DNA of 52,422 nucleotides from Paenibacillus dendritiformis (GTDB taxonomy: Bacteria; Bacillota; Bacilli; Paenibacillales; Paenibacillaceae), in assembly GCF_015845845.1 (NCBI RefSeq), contig NZ_LDIG01000298.1:1-52422 (forward strand), written 5' to 3'. Shown one piece after another: positions 1 through 8,462 of the stretch; positions within the stretch are counted from its first letter, which is position 1, and each line of letters begins with the position of its first letter. A model generated the notes under the pieces. The model was not told the origin of the DNA. It was given only the letters and a program-made list of their open reading frames with translations, and ran no database searches. A program made the position numbers and the translations under genes.

Positions 1-1749
1 TTGTTCGGGGCATTCAGCGCCGGGAAATCGTCGTTCGCCAACGCCCTGATGGGCCAGGACGCGCTTCCGGTCTCGCCGAATCCGACGACGGCTGCCATTA
101 ATACGATCGCGGCGCCGACGGTGGAGCATCCGCATGGCACGGCCCGCATTACGATGAAGAGCGCGGCGAAGCTGCTCGACGATGTCCGCTTCGCGCTGGA
201 GAGCATGGGCGAGCGCGGGGCTGCCGCTATGAACATGGATCAGGTGCTGAAGGCGCTGGACCGGCATTCGCCGGAGACGCTCCACCCGACCGGGCGTCCG
301 CACTACAGCTTCATTCAGGCGGTCAAGCGGGGGTATGATGACGCGCGCCCGCATCTTGGGGCGGCGCTCGATGTCGGCTGGGAGGAGTACCGCGCCTACG
401 TTAAGGATGAATGGAAATCCGCTTTCGTCGAGCGGATCGATCTGTATCTGGACAGCCCGCTGACTCGGGAAGGGTTCGTGCTCGTCGATACGCCGGGCGC
501 AGACTCCATCAATGCCCGCCATACCGGCGTCACCTTCAATTATATGAAAAATGCGGATATCATCCTGTTCGTGACCTATTACAACCATGCCTTCTCTCAA
601 GCGGATCGCCAGTTCCTGACCCAGCTCGGCCGCGTGAAGGACGCCTTCGAGCTGGATAAGATGTTCTTCCTCGTCAACGCTGCGGATCTGGCGGCATCCG
701 AGGAGGAGCTGGAAGGGGTAGTAAGCTACGTGTCGGGCCGGCTGACGGAATTCGGCATCCGCCGTCCGCGCTTGTTCCCGGTCTCGAGCTTGCGGGGGCT
801 GGAAGCCCGGCTCTCGGGCAACGGGGCGGAGTGGCAAGCTTCCGGCCTTGCCGCCTTCGAGGAGCGGTTCCTGCGCTTCGCCTCGGAGGATCTGGCTGGC
901 CTGAGCGCGGAAGTATCCCGCCAGGAGCTGCGCCGGGTGCTGTCGCAGCTGCAGGCGATGTGGGATGCCGCTCATGCGGACGCATCGGAGCGGGCGCGTC
1001 AAGCGGAGCATGTCCGGCAGGCGGCGGCCGAATGCGAGGCGCGCGCCCGCGAATGGCTGCATGCCGACGAGCGCGCCCGGCTGGAGCAGGAAGCCGACGA
1101 ACTGCTGTACCACGTTCGACAGCGGATGCTGTACCGGTTCAACGACAGCTTCGCGTACGCGTTCAATCCGGCCTCCCTGCGCCAGGATGCCCGCGGCGGC
1201 GACGCCGCGCTGGAGCGGTGCTATCGCGAATGGCTGCGCCTGTTCCGCAAGGAATTGTCCAATGAGCTGTACGCGACATCGCTTCGATTGGAGCAGACGG
1301 CGAAGCGAATCCTTCAGGAACAGCGTGCGCGTCTGCTCGACTATTGCGAGCAGCGGCTGCCAGGCTTCGCTTTGGCGGCGGAACCGCTGGAATCATGGCC
1401 GACCCCGGAAGTGCAGGAGCCGGCCGAACCGGCGGACGTGTCGGTCCGTTGGCTGCGCGCTTATTTCCGTAGCGCCAAGGCCTTCTTCGAAGGAGGAGGC
1501 CGCGAGGAGCTGCGTCAGGCGCTTGAAGAAAAAGCGTCGCAAGCGATTCAATTATCCGTACGCGACCATCGCGACGCCTTCGCGGAGCATGCGCTGCAGC
1601 AGATGAGCCGGACCGTCCGGCTGCTGCGCGGGCAATGGGAGGATGCGCTTCGCGCTCATGCCGAGCGTCTGGACGAGGCATCGCGGACGGATTATGACGC
1701 CGAGCCGCTGCGCGAAGCGATCGAGGCGGTGCGGGACACATTGAACTGA
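1..1749 (+). CDS. Dynamin-like GTPase, 5'-truncated by the window edge
   Basis: The frame is open from the first base, so the true start lies outside. The visible part begins with a dynamin-type P-loop (GAFSAGKSS, residues 3-11), followed by a G3 motif DTPGAD near residue 164 and a G4-like NAAD near residue 224. The rest is a long Ala/Arg/Glu-rich helical region typical of the stalk of bacterial dynamin-like proteins. These proteins bind GTP and remodel or protect the cell membrane. A P-loop so near the edge, with about 570 residues behind it, would fit either a single dynamin or the second half of a fused, DynA-type double dynamin; the window cannot decide. The stop is TGA at 1747-1749, followed by two stem-loops. 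Family assignment is firm; substrate and exact cellular role are inferred. Confidence 0.85.
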   Translation: MFGAFSAGKSSFANALMGQDALPVSPNPTTAAINTIAAPTVEHPHGTARITMKSAAKLLDDVRFALESMGERGAAAMNMDQVLKALDRHSPETLHPTGRPHYSFIQAVKRGYDDARPHLGAALDVGWEEYRAYVKDEWKSAFVERIDLYLDSPLTREGFVLVDTPGADSINARHTGVTFNYMKNADIILFVTYYNHAFSQADRQFLTQLGRVKDAFELDKMFFLVNAADLAASEEELEGVVSYVSGRLTEFGIRRPRLFPVSSLRGLEARLSGNGAEWQASGLAAFEERFLRFASEDLAGLSAEVSRQELRRVLSQLQAMWDAAHADASERARQAEHVRQAAAECEARAREWLHADERARLEQEADELLYHVRQRMLYRFNDSFAYAFNPASLRQDARGGDAALERCYREWLRLFRKELSNELYATSLRLEQTAKRILQEQRARLLDYCEQRLPGFALAAEPLESWPTPEVQEPAEPADVSVRWLRAYFRSAKAFFEGGGREELRQALEEKASQAIQLSVRDHRDAFAEHALQQMSRTVRLLRGQWEDALRAHAERLDEASRTDYDAEPLREAIEAVRDTLN

Positions 1750-1794
1750 GATGAGTTGAACGGCTTTCTATATCAAAAAGGCATCGATTCGAAG

Positions 1795-1830
1795 ATAACG
1801 CTTACCACGTATGAACGGGGTAAGCGTTAT
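1795..1830 (+). terminator. Stem-loop after the dynamin gene
   Basis: A perfect 12-bp inverted repeat (1795-1806 with 1819-1830, ATAACGCTTACC) lies 45 bases after the stop codon. No clean T-run follows (TGCGTCTGT), so it is a weak candidate terminator or a 3'-end stabilising hairpin. Confidence 0.45.
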
Positions 1831-1858
1831 TGCGTCTGTAGCGGCTAGGATCGAAGGA

Positions 1859-1889
1859 AATCCGATGATTTAAAAGAGATCATCGGATT
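1859..1889. repeat. Second inverted repeat in the 1750-2101 intergenic region
   Basis: Perfect 11-bp arms AATCCGATGAT (1859-1869) and ATCATCGGATT (1879-1889) with a 9-base loop. A pyrimidine-rich CGTTCTCTG follows. It may be part of the termination region of the upstream gene. I see no gene in 1750-2101. Confidence 0.4.
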
Positions 1890-1947
1890 CGTTCTCTGAA
1901 TTCCCGAAATAGGAAGTCATACCCGGAATTATGAGCGAATTGCCGTT

Positions 1948-1976
1948 TTGCCGTTGAATGGGGCCGATGATAAACT
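1948..1976 (+). promoter_or_regulatory. Candidate sigma-A promoter for the ABC exporter operon
   Basis: TTGCCG (1948-1953), a 17-base spacer and TAAACT (1971-1976), the -10 preceded by TGA as in extended -10 promoters. Each hexamer matches 4 of 6 consensus bases. It lies about 125 bases before the first ABC gene. Confidence 0.4.
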
Positions 1977-2101
1977 GCAATACATCTAATGAGTGCGCGT
2001 TCAAAATGTGTGCCTTCCGATTCGTTCCGGTGTGCCGCGTCGGCGGGGACAGGTGATTTGAGCAGCCACCACGAAAGACACTTTAGGGGAGGAGAAGTCC
2101 G

Positions 2102-3874
2102 ATGAACGTCTTCAAACAGCTCGGCTCGTTCTACTGGCCCAAACGAGGCCTGCTGTTCGCATCGGTGTTTTGCTTGATTGTTGCGACGGCGCTCGGATTG
2201 GTTTATCCCAATCTGCTGCGCATCCTCATCGACGACGTGATAGCAAAAAAGCGGTTCGAATCGGTGCCTTGGCTGGCAATAACGGTAGTTGTCGTTGTCA
2301 GTATCAAAGGCACTTTGCAATTTCTGCACGGATTTTTTGGCGGACGCCTGGGGAATCATGTGGCCTATGAAATGAGAGGCGCCTGCTACCGCAAGCTGCA
2401 ATTTTTATCATTCCGGTATTATGACAAAGCAAGAACGGGCGACCTCATGTCTCGCCTGACCGCCGATTTGGAAGCGATTCGCAACTTCATCGGGTTCGGG
2501 TTCGCCCAGATACTGAACATGGTGCTGATGGTGGTATTCGGCGCCGCGATGATGTTCTCGATCGATTGGGGGTTAACGCTAACTACTCTTGTCTCCATTC
2601 CGCTGCTCGTTTTTGTCGCCTTTCGTTTCGAATCGAAGATTCATCCGGCATTCCGGGAAATGCGGATTGCGTTCAGCCAATTGACGACGGCGGTCCAGGA
2701 GAACATTACCGGCGTGCGCACCGTCAAATCGTTCGCGCGCGAGAACCATGAAGTTGACAAGTTCTCCGATCGGAACGAAGCGTACAAGGCAAACCAAATC
2801 TATGCATCGACCTTGTGGGGACGCTATTTTCCGTTAATGGAAATGCTGGCCTGCTTCTGTATCGTCCTCCTCATCGCGGTTGGGGGAACGAAGGTTATCA
2901 ACGGTTCAATGTCACTGGGCGAACTGGTATCATTCTTCAGCATGATCTGGTACATTATCGGGCCAATGTGGGGCGTTGGCTTCCACATCAACAACTATAC
3001 GCAGTCGAAGGCGTCGGGAGAACGGGTGCTGGAGCTGCTGGACACGCCGATAGACGTTCAGAACCGGAAGGATGCGATTGTGCTCGATGACAGCCAGGTC
3101 AAAGGCCACGTCCAGTTCAACGACGTTACCTTCCGTTATGAAGGCGATGTCGACGCTATCCGCAATGTGACGATCGATGCGGAGCCAGGCAAGGTCATCG
3201 GACTGCTCGGGGGAACCGGTTCCGGCAAGACGACGATTATCCAGCTGCTGATGCGGGCGTATGACGTAAAGCAGGGCAGCATTTTGTTGGATGGACAGGA
3301 TATCCGCAATCTGGATATTCAGAGCCTGCGGAGCCAGATGGCGACCGTATTCCAGGAGACGTTCCTGTTCTCATCTTCCATCTATAATAATATTGCCTAT
3401 GGGCGCGATGACGTCACGATGGAGGAGGTAATTCGGGTTGCCAAGCTGTCCAAGGCGCATGACTTCATCATGGAGCTCCCGCTCGGCTACGATACAATTG
3501 TCGGGGAACGCGGACTCGGGCTCTCCGGAGGTCAGAAGCAGCGGATCGCGATCGCACGGGCGTTGTTGAAGGATCCGAAAATTCTTATTCTCGATGACGC
3601 GACCAGCGCCGTCGACATGGAGACGGAGCATGAGATTCAGGCCGGCTTCCAAGAAGTGATGAAAGGGCGGACGGTCTTCATCATTGCCCACCGCATTTCG
3701 TCTTTGCGTCATGCGGACGAGATTATCGTCCTCGACAAGGGCGAGATTATTCAACGGGGCACGCATGACGAGCTGATTCAGGTGCCGGGCACGTATCAGG
3801 ATATCTATCATACTCAATATGCAGACCAGCTGCAGGGCGCTGCGGCAGGCATGAGAGAGCAGGTGAGAGCATGA
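2102..3874 (+). CDS. ABC exporter half-transporter, subunit with degenerate catalytic site
   Basis: A 590-residue fused permease-ATPase: N-terminal ABC type-1 exporter domain with six predicted membrane helices (about 1-310), then a nucleotide-binding domain with Walker A GGTGSGKTT near residue 369, signature LSGGQKQR at 474-481 and Walker B ILILDD at 494-499. The catalytic Glu after Walker B is Asp (D499), the change seen in the degenerate subunit of heterodimeric multidrug-type exporters such as the YfiB/YfiC type. The start has the site GGGGAGGAG about 7 bases upstream. Its stop overlaps the ATG of the next gene (ATGA), so the two are translationally coupled and almost certainly form one heterodimer in the cytoplasmic membrane. 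The exported substrate cannot be read from the sequence. Confidence 0.92.
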   Translation: MNVFKQLGSFYWPKRGLLFASVFCLIVATALGLVYPNLLRILIDDVIAKKRFESVPWLAITVVVVVSIKGTLQFLHGFFGGRLGNHVAYEMRGACYRKLQFLSFRYYDKARTGDLMSRLTADLEAIRNFIGFGFAQILNMVLMVVFGAAMMFSIDWGLTLTTLVSIPLLVFVAFRFESKIHPAFREMRIAFSQLTTAVQENITGVRTVKSFARENHEVDKFSDRNEAYKANQIYASTLWGRYFPLMEMLACFCIVLLIAVGGTKVINGSMSLGELVSFFSMIWYIIGPMWGVGFHINNYTQSKASGERVLELLDTPIDVQNRKDAIVLDDSQVKGHVQFNDVTFRYEGDVDAIRNVTIDAEPGKVIGLLGGTGSGKTTIIQLLMRAYDVKQGSILLDGQDIRNLDIQSLRSQMATVFQETFLFSSSIYNNIAYGRDDVTMEEVIRVAKLSKAHDFIMELPLGYDTIVGERGLGLSGGQKQRIAIARALLKDPKILILDDATSAVDMETEHEIQAGFQEVMKGRTVFIIAHRISSLRHADEIIVLDKGEIIQRGTHDELIQVPGTYQDIYHTQYADQLQGAAAGMREQVRA

Positions 3875-5733
3875 GCGCGATGAACGAAGCGGCTGCCGCC
3901 GGCCGAAAAGGGCGGGACAATTCGCAGGATCCATCACAGACGCGCTCCCGGTTCGTCTATCAGGATGACGAGATCATCGAAAAGCCGTTCAACTGGGCCC
4001 AGATGCGCCGCTTGCTCGTCTATATGAAGCCATACCGCAAGCAATTGCTCCCAGTGCTCATCGTCATGATGGTGCTGGGCACCATTACGAAGCTGGCGAT
4101 TCCGTTCCTTATCAGCTACGCGATTGACCATGCGATACAGCCGGCGGTCGGGGATCCTTCGACACGGCTGCTCTATATTATCGCCGGAACGGTATTCGGC
4201 CTGTACCTCGTGCAGTGGGCGGCCAACGCGTTCCGCATCAAGTTCATGAACGTGATCGGACAGCGGATCATTTACGATCTGCGGGCCGACCTGTTCAAGC
4301 ATATTCAGAAGCTGTCATTTCATTTCTACGACAAGCGTCCGGCAGGTTCCGTGCTCGTTCGCATCACGAACGATGTCAACTCGCTGCAGGATCTGTTCAC
4401 GAACGGCGCCGTCAATACGCTCGTAGACTGCTTGCAGCTGCTCGGGATCATCATCATTTTGCTGTTCCTGAACGTGCAGCTGGCGGTAGCGGTCATGATT
4501 ACCGTTCCGATTATGTTCCTGATCTCGACCAAGCTGCGCAAAAAGATCCGTTTCGCCTGGCAGGATGTGCGCATCAAGCAGTCGCGGATCAACTCTCACT
4601 TGAACGAAGCGATTCAAGGCATCCGGGTAACGCAGGCGTACGCGCAAGAGCAAGCGAACATGGAATATTTCGAGCACATGAACCAAGTCAACAAGAAATC
4701 ATGGGATCGGGCGTCCGCCATGAACCAAACGTTCGGCCCCGTCATCGAGATTACGAGTGCGATCGGAGCGTTCATCCTGTTCATGCTCGGTTCGCATCTC
4801 GTACAGACCGAGGCCATTACGGTAGGGGTTCTGTTCGCTTTTGCCCAGTATATCGGGAACTTCTGGGAACCGATTAACCGGCTCGGCCAGATGTATTCGC
4901 AAATGCTGATTGCGATGGCTTCGTCGGAGCGCATCTTCGAATTCATGGATGAGCGCCCGACCATCGCGGAGAAGGAGCATGCGCGCACGATGCCGGAAGT
5001 GCGCGGCGACGTGAGCTTCGAAAACATCGTGTTCGAATACGAGAAGGGCCGCCCGGCGTTGCGCAACATCTCCCTGTCCGCCAAAGCGGGCCAATCGATT
5101 GCCCTCGTCGGCCATACCGGCTCCGGGAAAAGCACCATCATCAGCCTGCTCAGCCGGTTCTACGATCCGACGGAAGGCCGCGTGCTCGTAGACGGCATCG
5201 ATATTCGGGATGTGACGCTGGAAAGTCTCCGCTCCCAGATCGGCATCGTGCTGCAGGATACATTTATCTTCTCGGGCACGATTCGCGACAACATCCGCTT
5301 CGGACGGTTAGATGCGACGGATGCGGAAGTCGAGGCGGCCGCCAAGGCGGTATTCGCGCATGACTTCATCGTCAACCTGAAGGACGGGTATGATACCGAG
5401 GTGCAGGAGCGGGGCAATCTGCTCTCCATGGGACAGCGGCAATTGCTCTCGTTCGCTCGGGCGCTGCTGGCGAATCCGCGCATTCTCATTCTGGACGAGG
5501 CGACGGCGAGCATTGACACCGAGACCGAGCTGAAAATCCAGGAGGCGCTGAAAACGCTGCTGCAGGGCCGGACTTCGTTCATCATTGCCCACCGGCTGTC
5601 GACGATTCGCCACTGCGATAACATCATCGTGCTGGATCACGGGGTGATTCAGGAGCAGGGCACGCATCAAGAACTGATGGCGAAGCAAGGAACGTACTAC
5701 GGCCTTGTCGCCGCCCAATACAAATATATGTAA
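3871..5733 (+). CDS. ABC exporter half-transporter, partner subunit
   Basis: A 620-residue fused permease-ATPase with a longer N-terminal cytoplasmic lead (about 45 residues) before the membrane helices. The nucleotide-binding domain has Walker A GHTGSGKST, Walker B ILILDE at 538-543 with the proper catalytic Glu (E543), but a non-canonical signature LSMGQ at 518-522 in place of LSGGQ. In the heterodimer this signature faces the D499 Walker B of the partner, giving one degenerate and one competent ATP site. It starts inside the stop of the upstream gene, and a strong terminator follows, so the operon is these two genes. Likely a lipid, drug or peptide exporter; substrate unknown. Confidence 0.92.
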   Translation: MSAMNEAAAAGRKGRDNSQDPSQTRSRFVYQDDEIIEKPFNWAQMRRLLVYMKPYRKQLLPVLIVMMVLGTITKLAIPFLISYAIDHAIQPAVGDPSTRLLYIIAGTVFGLYLVQWAANAFRIKFMNVIGQRIIYDLRADLFKHIQKLSFHFYDKRPAGSVLVRITNDVNSLQDLFTNGAVNTLVDCLQLLGIIIILLFLNVQLAVAVMITVPIMFLISTKLRKKIRFAWQDVRIKQSRINSHLNEAIQGIRVTQAYAQEQANMEYFEHMNQVNKKSWDRASAMNQTFGPVIEITSAIGAFILFMLGSHLVQTEAITVGVLFAFAQYIGNFWEPINRLGQMYSQMLIAMASSERIFEFMDERPTIAEKEHARTMPEVRGDVSFENIVFEYEKGRPALRNISLSAKAGQSIALVGHTGSGKSTIISLLSRFYDPTEGRVLVDGIDIRDVTLESLRSQIGIVLQDTFIFSGTIRDNIRFGRLDATDAEVEAAAKAVFAHDFIVNLKDGYDTEVQERGNLLSMGQRQLLSFARALLANPRILILDEATASIDTETELKIQEALKTLLQGRTSFIIAHRLSTIRHCDNIIVLDHGVIQEQGTHQELMAKQGTYYGLVAAQYKYM

Positions 5734-5747
5734 GCGGAATGAAGATG

Positions 5748-5818
5748 GCTCCATTCGTTCGGGATCGACCTGAACCGCGCACTGCGGATCGGGGAGGTTC
5801 CGCGAGTGGAGCTTTTTT
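5748..5818 (+). terminator. Rho-independent terminator of the ABC exporter operon
   Basis: Arms GCTCCATTCG (5748-5757) and CGAGTGGAGC (5803-5812) pair over 10 bp with one G-U wobble, followed directly by six T residues (5813-5818). The 45-base loop holds further GC-rich pairing. Confidence 0.75.
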
Positions 5819-6100
5819 GGTGCGACATCGAAGAAGGGTAGCAATGAGCCGCTTACAAGCACTCTCCCCTCCATTCAGGAGGCAGGTGATTGAGTCTGTG
5901 TTAACCCCTTATACATACTCTCCCTATCGCTCAGAATGCCGGTTATCACACGGTATTTTTATTCCCATGTTCAATATTGCTGTCTATGATTACGCCAGTC
6001 GAGAAAAAGTAGTGGTGTAGGATGGAAGAGTTCATAATTATTCCTCATTAAGACATTGAAGGATCTCAACCATGTAGATGGAGACGACTACCATGCGCTG
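5819..6100. other. Non-coding stretch, no convincing gene
   Basis: The best open frame runs 5844-6020 on the plus strand (58 codons, AAGGG five bases before the ATG), but its product looks like no protein I know. I see no tRNA, riboswitch or insertion-sequence end. The repeat cluster starts at its 3' edge. Confidence 0.5.
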
Positions 6101-6420
6101 CCTGATTGAAAGGGATAGTATGCAAAGGACATGCAGGCGGCACATCGGGGCGAGCCTGAACAAAAGGGATAGGGCCAATAGCGGGCCGAGTAGCGTGACG
6201 CGAAGGCAGCGCGGGTCCGCGGATCAAAGAGGTAGAACGGCCTGATTAGAAGGGAGAGCGCATCAAGGAGAACAAAGTGGCCTGACTGAAGGGGGAGCGC
6301 GCCAATGGAAGACAACCTCTCCTGACGAGATGGGAGAGTATGCAAAAGAGAATGGACCGGTATGACTGCGAAATGAACCTGACTGAAAGGGAGAATGATG
6401 AAAAGAGCAGTCAAAGGCTG
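6101..6420 (+). repeat. Cluster of degenerate short repeats, consensus near CCTGACTGAAAGGGAGAG
   Basis: Units beginning CCTGA recur at 6101, 6155, 6241, 6281, 6321 and 6378, with weaker copies near 6194, 6219 and 6361. Three are spaced at exactly 40 bases (6241, 6281, 6321). The conserved part is about 18 bases, followed often by a TATGCAAA-like stretch (6118, 6339); the remainder varies. The units are too diverged for a CRISPR array and spacings vary from 17 to 57. Each unit contains a Shine-Dalgarno-like AAGGGAG, sometimes followed by ATG, but no long frame results. A Rho-independent terminator follows at 6467, so the cluster may be transcribed. Function unknown. Confidence 0.6.
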
Positions 6421-6466
6421 GGAGAATGCCGGCGGCTCTCTTGTTGCGACTTGGGAGTCAATGAAC

Positions 6467-6494
6467 GAGCCCGCTTGTCCCAGAGGGCTTTTTT
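6467..6494 (+). terminator. Short Rho-independent terminator after the repeat cluster
   Basis: GAGCCC (6467-6472) can pair through AGCCC with GGGCT (6485-6489), and six T residues end at 6494. No protein gene precedes it, which suggests that the repeat region itself is transcribed. Confidence 0.5.
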
Positions 6495-6519
6495 ATTTCA
6501 GATCGGGGAGAGGGCTCGT

Positions 6520-6548
6520 TTGCAAATCGGTACGCGAACAGGTATTCT
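6520..6548 (+). promoter_or_regulatory. Candidate promoter for the SGNH hydrolase operon
   Basis: TTGCAA (6520-6525), 17-base spacer, TATTCT (6543-6548), about 108 bases before the preferred start codon. Each hexamer matches 4 of 6 consensus bases. Confidence 0.4.
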
Positions 6549-6656
6549 AATAAAATATAGTATGTATTGTCAGTCGTATGGCAGTATACGCAGCAAGTCG
6601 GCCATATTTAGAGACAGTTCCGGTTGCCCGGGCAATGATGTTGAGGGAGGATGGAT

Positions 6657-7472
6657 ATGCAGCGCAGACCGATCTCGCAGTTATGGAGCTGGATTGTTAT
6701 ATTCGGATGTTTGTCTACGGTTCTGCTCGTCATCGGTTTTGGCTTCGGGGTAGCGGATATTTTGCGGCCGGCGTCCGTGCCGTTCACGGATAAGCCGGAG
6801 ATGAAGCTGCCTCCAATAGAGGAGACGAGCCGTTCGAAGGAACTGCTGATTGCGTCGCTTGGCGATTCGCTGACGAGAGGCACCGGTGACGGCACGGGCG
6901 AGGGCTATGTGCGCCGGACGGTGTCATTGCTGAAGGAAGGTACGGATAAACCGGTCACGCTGCTTAATAATATGGGGATTAACGGCTTGAGGGCGGAGCA
7001 GTTAGCCGAACGCGTCGAGCAGGAGAGCATCGGGTATGTGCTGAAGAAGGCGAATGTCATTCTGCTCACCATTGGCGGCAATGATCTGTTCCAGAGCGCC
7101 CAGAGTGAGCAGATGAGTCCATCCGCGATGGATGAGCGTGCGCTGCTGGCGAAGACGGAGAAGGGGACGGCCGATCTGAAGCGGATTTTGGAGGGCATTC
7201 GCCGTTGGAATAAGGATGCGCTTATCGTCTATGTCGGGCTGTACAATCCGTTCGCGGATCTGAAGGAAATGAGGCAGATCGGGAATACAGTCGTGCAGAA
7301 ATGGAATGATGAGGCGTTCCGCATCATTAACCAGGACGAGAACATGCTGCTCGTGCCGACGTCCGACTTGTTCCAGCAGAATATCGGAAGTTATTTGTCT
7401 TCGGATCATTTTCACCCGAACGGGGAAGGCTATCAGGCGATCGCCGAGCGCATCGTCCAGAGCATCCGGTAA
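6657..7472 (+). CDS. SGNH/GDSL-type lipase-acylhydrolase, membrane-anchored
   Basis: The ATG at 6657 is preferred to the in-frame ATG at 6651 because GAGGGAGG (6643-6650) lies 6 bases before 6657 but abuts 6651. The 271-residue product has one hydrophobic N-terminal segment (about residues 10-32), so the enzyme is probably exported and anchored. The SGNH blocks are all visible: GDSL at 69-72 with nucleophile Ser71, GGND in block III, and SDHFHP in block V carrying the catalytic Asp and His. Such enzymes hydrolyse esters or remove acyl groups from lipids, cell-wall polymers or glycans. It is followed after 24 bases by an ABC transporter pair, with which it seems to form an operon. The natural substrate is unknown. 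Confidence 0.88.
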   Translation: MQRRPISQLWSWIVIFGCLSTVLLVIGFGFGVADILRPASVPFTDKPEMKLPPIEETSRSKELLIASLGDSLTRGTGDGTGEGYVRRTVSLLKEGTDKPVTLLNNMGINGLRAEQLAERVEQESIGYVLKKANVILLTIGGNDLFQSAQSEQMSPSAMDERALLAKTEKGTADLKRILEGIRRWNKDALIVYVGLYNPFADLKEMRQIGNTVVQKWNDEAFRIINQDENMLLVPTSDLFQQNIGSYLSSDHFHPNGEGYQAIAERIVQSIR

Positions 7473-7496
7473 GGAGCGCGTGAGAGGAGGAAGCTT

Positions 7497-8462
7497 ATGA
7501 GCATGGATTCATCCATCGTACTGTCGGTGCAGCAAGTCGTGAAGCGAATCGGCCGCAAATCCATCATTAACGATGTCACTTTCGATGTGCGGGCAGGAGA
7601 AATCTTTGGCTTTCTCGGCCCGAACGGGTCGGGCAAGACGACGACGATTCGCATGCTGGTCGATCTCATTAAGCCGACATCGGGGCGCATTCAAGTATGC
7701 GGATTCGATGTGAACCGCGAGCCGGAGCGGGCCCTGCGCTATGTCGGATCGATCGTCGAGAACCCCGAGATGTATAACTTTTTGACCGGATGGGAAAATT
7801 TAGAACATTTCGCCCGCATGATGCCGGAACTGGGATCCGAACGTATTCAGGAGGTCGTCGACATCGTCGGCCTGTCGAACCGGATCCATGACCGGGTCAA
7901 AACTTATTCTCTCGGCATGCGTCAGCGCCTGGGTATCGCGCAGGCGCTGCTCGGGCGGCCGAAGCTGCTTATTCTGGATGAGCCGACGAACGGGCTCGAT
8001 CCGCTCGGCATCAAGGAGCTGCGCGCCTTCATTCGCGAGCTGGCCGACAGCGGCATGGCCGTGTTCGTCTCCAGCCATTTGCTGAGCGAGATTCAACTGA
8101 TGTGTGATCGCGTCGCGATTATTAGCCGCGGGAAGGTGCTGGCTGTCGATGATGTCGAGCGGCTGCTGACCGGCAGGAATCAGTTCGTTATCTGGCAGGC
8201 GCATCCGGCCGCCAAGGCGCGGGAGGTTCTGGAGCGCAGCGGAGCGGTCCGCTTCTACACCCGGGAAGAAGGCGTCATCGACGCGGCGGCGCTTGTCGGG
8301 CTGCCTGAGGACGCGATTTTGACGGAGACGGCACCGGATCGGATTGCGGGGCTGAACCGAAGCTTGCTGGATGCGGGTATTGAAGTCGAAGGAATTCAAC
8401 GCATCATGCCGACCCTGGAACAGCTATTTTTGGAGATAACGGAGGGGGAACGCATTGAGTAG
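7497..8462 (+). CDS. ABC-2 type transporter, ATP-binding subunit
   Basis: A 321-residue cytoplasmic ATPase with Walker A GPNGSGKTT near residue 41, signature SLGMRQRLG, Walker B LLILDEPTNGLDP and a switch His (SSHLLSE). The C-terminal 100 residues form the accessory domain common in exporters of the antibiotic- and bacteriocin-resistance (DrrA/BcrA-like) type. GAGGAGG lies 6 bases before the ATG. Its stop codon overlaps the TTG start of the permease gene by 8 bases, so the pair is translationally coupled. No immunity or biosynthetic gene lies beside it, so the exported compound is unknown. Confidence 0.92.
   Translation: MSMDSSIVLSVQQVVKRIGRKSIINDVTFDVRAGEIFGFLGPNGSGKTTTIRMLVDLIKPTSGRIQVCGFDVNREPERALRYVGSIVENPEMYNFLTGWENLEHFARMMPELGSERIQEVVDIVGLSNRIHDRVKTYSLGMRQRLGIAQALLGRPKLLILDEPTNGLDPLGIKELRAFIRELADSGMAVFVSSHLLSEIQLMCDRVAIISRGKVLAVDDVERLLTGRNQFVIWQAHPAAKAREVLERSGAVRFYTREEGVIDAAALVGLPEDAILTETAPDRIAGLNRSLLDAGIEVEGIQRIMPTLEQLFLEITEGERIE

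Noticed and set aside
6088-6414. 108-codon minus-strand frame across the repeat cluster
   Set aside because: It has no ribosome site, and its recurring LPFSQ/LPLQSG/YPFQSG motifs are only the translated DNA repeats. The repeat spacing is not a multiple of three.
6101-6420. CRISPR array
   Set aside because: Units are diverged and their spacing ranges from 17 to 57 bases; no cas gene is near.
6340-6753. 137-codon plus-strand frame from the repeat cluster into the SGNH gene
   Set aside because: It runs through the terminator at 6467-6494 and overlaps the SGNH hydrolase in another frame.
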